Positions 56,490-64,000 of a stretch of 64,000 nucleotides of DNA are shown here, piece after piece (the first letter of the stretch is position 1; the number at the start of each line of letters is the position of its first letter). The translations under genes were made by a program, and so were the position numbers. The stretch comes from Megaustenia siamemsis (lineage: Eukaryota; Mollusca; Gastropoda; Stylommatophora; Ariophantidae): assembly GCA_032433765.1 (NCBI GenBank), contig JAVIAB010000049.1, forward strand, positions 17,565,296 through 17,629,295. The letters run 5' to 3'. The notes under the pieces were generated by a model. The model was not told the origin of the DNA. It searched no databases and saw only the letters and a program-made list of their open reading frames with translations.

Positions 56490-57035
56490 AGCACAAACAC
56501 AAAACTTAGACTATTCAAATCAAATGTACTATCAACCCTTACGCATGCGTGTTAAAGCTGGAAAACAACAAGAAATATAGAAACAAAGTTGAACGCATTA
56601 GAAAATAAATGTCTAAGGAAAATACTTGGTATAGCGTGGAACGAATTCCAAAACAAAAGAGGAAATTAGAGAAATCGCCAATCAACCACTAATATCTTCA
56701 GTAATAAAGAAAAGACGATGGTCATATGTTGGGCATGTGATGAGAAGAGATAATAACCGATTAGCAAAGCAAGCCCTCATGTGGGAAACAACAGGTAACA
56801 GAAAAAGAGGAAGATCTAGAGAGACACTGAAAAGAACATTGATGAGAGAGGCAAGAACAGCAGGAATCGGCTCCCTCAATGAGATAGAGCTGCTTGCACA
56901 GAACAGAGATAAATGGCGAGATTTGATAAAATATCTTTAAAAGAATTGAAAACTGCTAGAACAGAAATTCAGATAAGAGAAGGAGTATCTTGGTCTACGC
57001 CCTATGGGCTGCCTAGGCTCGAAAGGTCAATAGAT
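56490..57035 (+). mobile_element. LINE-A, older copy
   Basis: Matches LINE-A from QTQNLDYSNQMYYQPLRMRV-type shadow sequence to MRRDNNRLAKQALMWETTGN, RKRGRSRETLKRTLMREART, LAQNRDKWRDLIKYL. 3' end gctcgaaaggtcaatagata. It starts about 50 bases upstream of the exon 2 acceptor. Confidence 0.9.
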
Positions 57036-57114
57036 AGATATTTCTGATGATATAAAATTACCAAACACCAACAACCATAGAAATTATCTTAACTTAACTC
57101 AACAACCATGTGAT

Positions 57115-57380
57115 ACAAATGTCCTCCGAGATGTTGAAAGGACACAGGACTTTGACAACCATGAGTCCACGTCACTCCTTTGGATAAAAGAGATGGGAGT
57201 TAACATGGACACAGCTAGAAATGAGAAACTTAGTGGGCATATAAGAGGACTTATCAACCAACACAGAACTGGAGTAGTCAGTCGCTGGACATTGCGGGAC
57301 TTGCTGAAGAGAGGACCTAAGCACCTATTGACATGTTCAGAGTGTAATGATGATGACCCACAAATAACTCAATAATACAG
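57115..57380 (+). mobile_element. LINE-R C-terminal fragment
   Basis: LRDVERTQDFDNHESTSLLW, GVNMDTARNEKLSGHIRGLI, NQHRTGVVSRWTLRDLLKRG, LLTCSECNDDDPQITQ, stop, then aatacag. The short C-x2-C knuckle is intact. Confidence 0.92.
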
Positions 57381-57412
57381 AATAGCAAATTTGTGAACAC
57401 ATTTTAGCAATG

Positions 57413-57672
57413 AGGGAGCCGCGACAGCTCAGTGGTTAGTGAACTGGACTACAAAGAACAAGGGGTAGGGTTCGATCCCAACCTACGGCTTCCGGGTTCA
57501 CCCAGCCTTAAATGGGTACTGGATTTTTTTCTGGGAAAGTAAAGCAGCACGGGCATAATACCGACCACATTACCCCAAAAATCATGTGCTGAAGGTCTGT
57601 AAAATATAGGGTCACTAACACTAAATTTCCTATATGCCACTTGGCGTGACGGGGGTACTTTACTTTTTTACT
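57413..57672 (+). mobile_element. SINE1, full length, plus orientation
   Basis: Head gagccgcgacagctcagtgg (A box near 57425-57435), B box ggttcgatccc at 57469-57479, tail gggggtactttactttttta. 12-base duplication attttagcaatg at 57401-57412 and 57673-57684. The best reference copy for this family. Confidence 0.96.
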
Positions 57673-57947
57673 ATTTTAGCAATGGATCGATAATGAACGT
57701 TGAATACCTGGCTGAATTTTTAAACAAATTATCATAAACATGACACATTTTACTATCTTCTTGGCAAAAGTTTGTCAGTTATTTTCTGACTGTGATCTAA
57801 ATACAAGAGACTGGCTCCTGAAGTCTGAGACAGACCAAAAACTCAGAATTATGAAATGTCATCAAATTCAACTCTGAATATAACATTCATTTCTAGCTGA
57901 AGATTCATGTAGAAATCTTATAAAAAAGGAGAAAGTCACATTTATCT

Positions 57948-58060
57948 ATCTATCTATTGACCTTTCGAGCCATAGCCGGCCCATAGGGCGTAGACCAAGA
58001 TACTCCTTCTCTTATCTGAATTTTTGTTCTAGCAGTTTTCAATTCTTTTAAAGATATTTT
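57948..58060 (-). mobile_element. LINE-A 3' end only
   Basis: tctatctatctattgacctt, gccggcccatagggcgtaga, ttctagcagttttcaattct. About 110 bases, stopping at the ORF end. Confidence 0.88.
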
Positions 58061-58094
58061 TTTAAAATTACATGCCACACAAATACCATTAATG

Positions 58095-58590
58095 AAACAC
58101 AAATATTTCTATCTATTGTCCTATAAGTTGAAGACACGTAGGGCAAAAATTCTAGACTCTTGAGTCCAATGATCTTTGTTATCAGGTGTCAGACATTGCA
58201 CACGACCTGCATTGTATGTTACCACATGTTTGTGTTCTGGGTGAGTCACTTAATCTCAGTGAGGGTGCTGATGCCTGCTGCTGTTGCCTATCGCCTCAAT
58301 GTTCTTTTTAGTGTTTCACTTGGTTGGTCTCTTTGTCTTTTACCTTCTGGTTCCCATTTGAGAGTTTGCTTTGAGATTCTCTTGTTGTCTCTTCTCATCA
58401 CATGGCCAATATATGACCACTTTCTTCTCTTGTTGTCTCTTCTCATCACATGGCCAATATATGACCACTTTCTTCTCTTGTTGTCTCTTCTCATCACATG
58501 GCCAATATATGACCACTTTCTTCTCTTGTTGTCTCTTCTCATCACATGGCCAATATATGACCACTTTCTTCTTTTGATTATAGATGAAAT
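58095..58590 (-). mobile_element. LINE-A-like older family with a 48-base internal array
   Basis: Minus: RRKWSYIGHVMRRDNK repeated four times (58375-58572), then RISKQTLKWEPEGKRQRDQP, SETLKRTLRR. 3' end ctatctattgtcctataagt. 48 bases is 16 codons, so the frame is kept. Confidence 0.92.
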
Positions 58591-58721
58591 ATACATATAT
58601 TTGGACAACATAAATTTACCACATTTGTATTGATTCTGAAGTCATTGACAAAAATGTACATAATTTCAATTTTTATTGATATAAATGCACCTAATAGACT
58701 GTCCTTGGAATTAATTTAGAT

Positions 58722-58990
58722 CATCATGATCAAGTACCGAGCCTGCTGGCGTAGGTGATCATGTCTCTCTACAACTTTCGATCTCGGCGGTTATTTATCA
58801 TTTCTATTGTTGAATTTCTGCCAAACCATTCTCTTAAGCTGTCTTGTATCTTCTCTCTATGCTTCCCTCTTTCTCTTCATCCCTCAATTTTACCAGTTGT
58901 CACAATATATTCCTGCTGTTCCCTTCTCATTGCATGGACAGAAATGATGATTGTTATGTTCCTAATAATGAAAATGAATTCTTTCTTTGC
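58722..58990 (-). mobile_element. LINE-B2 fragment
   Basis: Reverse of the LINE-B2 end: catcatgatcaagtaccgag, gtctctctacaactttcgat, ttctcttaagctgtcttgta. Minus: RREQQEYIVTTGKIEG. Several frameshifts. Confidence 0.87.
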
Positions 58991-59069
58991 TTTGACTTTT
59001 ACATCAGCAAATGTATGACATATATTTCTGTTGCTAAATAAATGGAAATGATACAACAAGCAAATTTAC

Positions 59070-59156
59070 TTTTTCTTTACAGTTTTGTCATTTTCCTCTT
59101 CCTTATCATTCATTCTTTTATCACCATGAACCTCCACATCTTCATCTGTTATCTTT
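59070..59156 (-). CDS. Host gene, exon 1 of the recovered chain (Lys/Glu-rich)
   Basis: Donor AA|GTAAAT begins at 59069. Encodes KITDEDVEVHGDKRMNDKEE, ENDKTVKKK (last codon split with exon 2). Two acceptors are possible: tttatccagtctctag (exon starts at 59156, phase fits the exon at 59331) and tctctttatccag (starts at 59163, adding SR). I chose 59156 because it joins the upstream candidate as ENYR-KITDED. Highly charged and probably disordered. The true start codon is not identified. Confidence 0.75.
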
Positions 59157-59330
59157 CTAGAGACTGGATAAAGAGAAACACAAATGTCAGCGCAAAGAAC
59201 ATTTTTGATTTCATCAACAATGTTTCAAGTCTTTATTTAAATTCTCATCATTAATTGAATAGCTAAATTTTTACAAATTTACACTTACAGCAACGAAGGC
59301 ATAAGTTTCAAGAAATATGAGGTATATTAC

Positions 59331-59361
59331 CTATAGTTTTCCTGCAGCTTATCAATCTGTG
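59331..59361 (-). CDS. Possible upstream micro-exon of the host gene
   Basis: 31 bases between an acceptor (gtaatccag, ending 59362) and a donor AG|GTAATA (59330). In the only useful frame it reads QIDKLQENY plus AG, which the next exon's A completes to Arg. 2+27+2 keeps the frame. The polypyrimidine tract is weak, and another good donor (GCT|GTAAGT) lies 45 bases further on, so this is tentative. Confidence 0.45.
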
Positions 59362-59441
59362 CTGGATTACATGGCAATGACAATCATGTCATTCTGTTAC
59401 TCAAGGTCATATATCTTTCTGAATAGGCCTAATGGTTTCTA

Positions 59442-60926
59442 TCAACCCTAGATTATGGTATCATATAAACATTACTGCATCAATTCCTCAAAATTTGACA
59501 TTTATCCGTGTTCAAACATTACCCTGCTCTTTACACCCCCTCACCCCCCAATACTTACTCCCTTCTGTGCCCCTTTCTAATTACCACTTCCAGTGACCCC
59601 TGTGTGCATAAATATGTTTCCATTGCTGTTAGAATCTTTTTTTTTTTTTATTAACGCAAAAAAAAAACAAAAATAATAATTCCCTAATTTTCAAGAAATT
59701 GGTCGTATTTCCCTTTTTTTTTTTTGCTGTGACCAGGAAAATGTCCTCAGTCACTGACAGACATCAATCAACCCTCCTTTATGACTCTAGAAATACAGGG
59801 AACAACGCTATGAGATAGCCGAACATACTGATGGACTTATGGCGACCGTGCTGATAGACATTGTAACACGCCTGGTCCATGAGGTGAAACTCAGCTCTTA
59901 AATCAAACTGAGTCAGGAATTTCGAGTCGCTGTGTTTTGCCTAAACATTTTAACATTTAACGCCTTAACATTTTCTTAAAAAAACAACGTTTTTATTTCA
60001 CACCTAATGTTATATTTCTATCTATCTATCTATTGACCTTTTGAGCCGTAACCGGCCCATAGGGCGTAGACCAAGATACACCTTCTCCTATATGAATTTT
60101 TGTTCTAGCAGTTTTCTTTTAAAGATATTTTATCAAATCTCGCCATCTGTCTCTGTTCTGTGCAAGCAGTTCTATCTCATTGAGGGAGCCGATTCCTGCT
60201 GCTCTTGCCTCTCTCATCAATGTTCTTCTCAGTGTCTCCCTGGGTCTTCCTCTTTTTCTTTTACCTGTTGTTTCCCATATGAGGGCTTGCTTTGCTATTC
60301 GATTATTATCTCTTCTCATCACATGTCCAACGTATGACCATCGTCTTTTCTTTATTACTGAAGATATTAGTGGTTGATTGGCGATTTCTCTAATTTCCTC
60401 GTTTGTTTTGAATTCGTTCCATTCTATACCAAGTATTTTCCTTAGACATTTATTTTCGAATGCGTTCAACTTTGTTTCTATATCTCTTGTTGTTTTCCAG
60501 CTTTCACACGCATACGTAAGGGTTGATAGTACATTTGATTTGAATAGCCTAAGTTTTGTGTTTGTGCTAATGAGTTTTGATTTCCACAACTTTTCAAGGC
60601 TTCTGAAAGACATTGCTGCTTTAGCCAGTCTGATTCTAATTTCTTTGCTCGTATCCCCTTCTCGATCAATGTGACTTCCAAGATAGATAAAGTGATCGAT
60701 CTCTTCTACTGGTTTGTTTTCCATGTATATTTTGTCACTTGTTGGAATTAAACTTTTCATGACTTTAGTCTTTTCATGATTGACCTCAAGCCCAATTTTG
60801 CTGGCTATTGATGATAGTTCATTTGTGTTTTCCTGCATCGTTTTATGTTATATTTAGATGGTAGTAATTTTTACTACGGTATCGTAACTGGGAGAGTTAC
60901 AGATAATTATCATAATCTAGGGTTAA
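59442..60926 (+). mobile_element. MITE-P2, best copy, with LINE-A inserted
   Basis: Left TCAA-ccctagattatggta and right cataatctaggg-TTAA (60923-60926) are inverted repeats of about 17 bases. Without LINE-A it is about 647 bases and non-coding. CCCTAGA next to TTAA resembles piggyBac termini. Confidence 0.88.
60018..60844 (-). mobile_element. LINE-A, longest recent copy (827 bases)
   Basis: The minus strand is open for 239 codons: MQENTNELSSIASKIGLEVN, HEKTKVMKSLIPTSDKIYME, then the same 200 residues as at 13696 and 21413, ending LIKYL. 11-base duplication atgttatattt at 60007-60017 and 60845-60855. Confidence 0.96.
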
Positions 60927-61261
60927 TTATGCTATCAGGATAACCCAACAAGATTTGACTTAACACATTCCGTATTACAAGCTACAGAATACAGCTCTAG
61001 AAGTAGACATGAGTAACCGAAAAGCCAAATTTTGCTGCTTTGAATTTATCTACATTTTTGCAATTATTTTTGCAATTGTTTGTTTCTTTAATGATAGGAT
61101 CATCTCACTGTACATTGGATGAATTCATAGTTGCTCCAATATTTCCCTCAAAAATCTCAAGAAAATCCAAAGAGAGTCCTAGCCCACGTACATGAACTCC
61201 GTAGCACGGCCTAGGATCCACGATGTGAATAGGTTTTTGCTGGCAATTTTGGAGATATATT
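60927..61261. other. Unassigned sequence upstream of the recovered exons
   Basis: No exon, promoter element or repeat family recognised. The gene's first exon or promoter could lie here or beyond the window. Confidence 0.3.
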
Positions 61262-61530
61262 TATGGTCTATTTTTGACAATAGAAACAAGAAAAAGAGTT
61301 CTTAAATGTTATATAGAGCCAGTTTTAACATATGGATGTGAATCATGGAAAATAGGACAGCAAACACGAAAATCACTGGAGGCTGTAGAAATGTGGTTTT
61401 ATAGAAGAATGTTGAGAATATCATGGACAGCTAAGAAGAGTAATGAAAACGTTCTGAAAGAGGCCAAAGAAAAAAGAGAGCTAATTTCCAATATTAAGAA
61501 GAAACAATCATCATTTTTTGTAATGAGAAG
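61262..61530 (+). mobile_element. LINE-B2 middle fragment
   Basis: TIETRKRVLKCYIEPVLTYG, CESWKIGQQTRKSLEAVEMW, FYRRMLRISWTAKKSNENVL, KEAKEKRELISNIKKKQSSF, then lost. No tail. Confidence 0.88.
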
Positions 61531-61624
61531 AGAGCTACATTTTCATTTATTTTATTGTTGGTATTTCAAATTTTTTTTTAATGTTGAAAAACAGTGTGGC
61601 CACATTATGTTAGACCCCTTGTTA

Positions 61625-64000
61625 GATAAAGTGCTAATGTCATAAGTAAGTGCTAATGTCATAAGTAAGTGCTAATGTCATGAGTAAGTGCTAATGTCAT
61701 AAGTAAGTGCTAATGTCAATGATAACTGCTAATGTCATAGGTAAGTGCTAATGTCATGAGTAAGTGCTAATGTCATAAGTAAGTGCTAATGTCAATGATA
61801 AGTGCTAATGTCATGAGTAAGTGCTAATGTCATAAGTAAGTGCTAATGTCAATGATAAGTGCTAATGTCATAAGTAAGTGCTAATGTCATAAGTAAGTGC
61901 TAATGTCATCAGTAAGTGCTAATGTCATAAGTAAGTGCTAATGTCATGAGTAAGTGCTAATGTCATAAGTAAGTGCTAATCTCATGAGTAAGTGCTAATG
62001 TCATGAGTAAGTGCTAATGTCATGAGTAAGTGCTAATGTCATAAGTAAGTGCTAATGTGATAAGTAAGTGCTACTGTCATAAGTAAGTACTAATGTCATA
62101 AGTAAGTGCTACTGTCATGAGTAAGTGCTACTGTCATAAGTAAGTGCTACTGCCATAAGTAAGTGCTAATGTCATAAGTAAGTGCTACTGTCATGAGTAA
62201 GTGCTACTGTCATAAGTAAGTGCTATTGTAATGAATAAGTGCTACTCTCATAAGTAAGTGCTACTGTCATAAGTAAGTGCTAATGTCATGAGTAAGTTCT
62301 AATGTCATAAGTAAGTGCTAATGTCAAAAGTAAGTCCTAAAGTCATAAGTAAATGCTAATGTCATGAGTAAGTGCTAATGTCATGAATAAGTCCTAATGT
62401 CATAAGTAAGTGCTAATGTCATGAGTAAGTGCTAATGTCATGAATAAGTGCTAATGTGATAAGTAAGTGCTACTGTCATAAGTAAGTACTAATGTCATAA
62501 GTAAGTGCTACTGTCATGAGTAAGTGCTACTGTCATAAGTAAGTGCTACTGCCATAAGTAAGTGCTAATGTCATAAGTAAGTGCTACTGTCATGAGTAAG
62601 TGCTAATGTCATAAGTAAGTGCTAATGTCATGAGTAAGTGCTAATGTCATGAATAAGTCATAATGTCATAAGTAAGTGCTAATGTCATGAATAAGTCCTA
62701 ATGTCATAAGTAAGTGCTAATGTCATGAATAAGTTCTAATGTCAATGATAAGTCCTAATGTCATAAGTAAGTGCTAATGTCATGAATAAGTCCTAATGTC
62801 ATAAGTAAGTGCTAATGTCATGAATAAGTCCTAATGTCATAAGTAAATGCTAATGTCATGAGTAAGTGCTAATGTTATAGGTAAGTTCTAATGTCATAAG
62901 TTTATGCTAATGTCATAAGTAAGTGCTAATGTCATAAGTAAGTCCTAATGTCATAAGTAAATGATAATGTCATGAGTAAGTGCTAATGTCATGAATAAGT
63001 GCTAATGTCATAAGTAAATGCTAATGTCATAAGCAAGTGATAATGTCATGAATAAGTCCCAAAGTCATAAGTAAGTGCTAAAGTCATAAGTAAATGCTAA
63101 TATCAAAAGTAAGTCCTAATGTCATAAGTAAGTGCTAATGTCATGAGTAAGTGCTAATGTCATAAGTAAATGCTAATGTCATATGTAAGTGCTAATGTCA
63201 TTAGTAAACGCTAATGTCATAAGTAAGTCCTAATGTCATAAGTAAATGCTAATGTCATAAGTAAGTCCTAATGTCATAAGTAAATGCTAATGTCATGAGT
63301 AAGTGCTAATGTTATAATTAAGTGCTAATGTCATGAGTAAGTGCTAATGTCATGAATAAGTGTTAATTTCATGAGTAAGTGCTAATGTCATGAGTATGTG
63401 CTAATGTCATAAGTAAGTGCTACTGTGATGAGTAAGTGCTAATGTCAATGATAAGTGCTAATTTAATAAGTAAGTGCTAATGTCATAAGTAAGTGCTAAT
63501 GTCAATGATAAGTGCTAATGTCAATGATAAGTGCTAATGTCATAAGTAAGTGCTAATGTCATGAGTAAGTGCTAATGTCAATGATAAGTGCTAATGTCAT
63601 AAGTAAGTGCTAATGTCATAAGTAAGTGCTAATGTCATGAGTAAGTGCTAATGTCATGAGTAAGTGCTAATGACATGAGCAAGTGCTAATGTCAATGATA
63701 AGTGCTAATGTCATAAGTAAATCCTAATGTCATGAGTAAGTGCTAATGTCATGAGCAAGTGCTAATGTCAATGATAAGTGCTAATGTCATAAGTAAGTGC
63801 AAATGTCATGAGTAAATGATGAGTGCTAATGTCAATGATGAGTGCTAATGTCATAACTAAGTGCTAATGTCATAAGTAAGTGCTAATGTCATGAGTAAGT
63901 GCTAATGTCAATGATAAGTGCTAATGTCAATGATAAGTGCTAATGTCATAACTAAGTGCTAATGTCATGAGTAACTGCTAATGTCATAAGTAAATGCTAA
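61625..64000. repeat. Minisatellite, 19-base unit, more than 120 copies, runs off the end
   Basis: The unit is gctaatgtcataagtaagt. Variants: gctactgtc, cctaatg, and a 'caatgataagt' form. A block near 62040-62200 recurs at 62450-62600. The array is still continuing at base 64000. Confidence 0.97.

Noticed and set aside
57413..57672. tRNA gene
   Set aside because: A and B boxes are present, but no complete cloverleaf or anticodon arm is evident, and the head is fused to a SINE body with flanking duplications.

Overview
The window looks like nuclear DNA of a repeat-rich invertebrate, possibly a mollusc (an inference from its tRNA-headed SINEs and endonuclease/reverse-transcriptase LINEs; I see no species marker). 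There is no bacterial gene organisation. Only about 2.5% appears to be host coding sequence. The rest is transposon fragments and long minisatellite arrays.

One host gene runs through most of the window on the minus strand. It is invisible as a long ORF because it is split into short exons. I recovered eleven consecutive exons from splice signals and matching codon phases: 59070-59156, 56294-56442, 55218-55268, 47493-47644, 40202-40282, 36878-37001, 31333-31450, 28141-28248, 23166-23233, 10632-10790 and the terminal exon 5082-5554. A possible 31-base exon lies upstream at 59331-59361. Every junction keeps the frame, giving about 520 residues: a basic N-terminal part, an acidic Ser/Asp stretch, a Cys-x2-Cys/Cys-Cys segment, a charged helical stretch, a Ser/Thr-rich linker and a Glu/Lys-rich tail. 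I do not recognise the protein with confidence.

The introns hold: (1) LINE 3' fragments of several families, named here LINE-A (ATAG tail, near-identical copies, recently mobile), LINE-B (GAT tail), LINE-C (GAA tail), LINE-D and LINE-E, plus RNase-H-bearing LINE-R; (2) a dominant tRNA-derived SINE (SINE1, eleven copies) and several other tRNA-headed SINEs; (3) two TTAA-flanked MITE families (P1, and P2 with piggyBac-like CCCTAGA termini); (4) one solo LTR; (5) about 25 minisatellite arrays with units of 5 to 101 bases.

Region by region: 1-5 kb, LINE remnant and two related arrays downstream of the gene; 5-11 kb, last two exons with LINE-C/SINE1/MITE and purine-rich arrays; 11-23 kb, RNase H LINE, paired LINE-A copies and a three-level nested insertion; 23-32 kb, exons 9, 8 and 7, a minisatellite grown inside a LINE, and a solo LTR splitting a C-rich array; 32-41 kb, exons 6 and 5, LINE-C/A nested in MITE-P2, and an array touching a splice donor; 41-49 kb, arrays and exon 4; 49-60 kb, SINEs, a 78-base inverted repeat, and exons 3, 2 and 1; 60-64 kb, MITE-P2 with LINE-A, then a 19-base array running off the end.

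The most unusual themes are repeated birth of minisatellites inside LINE coding sequence, and a readable order of nested insertions supported by target-site duplications.
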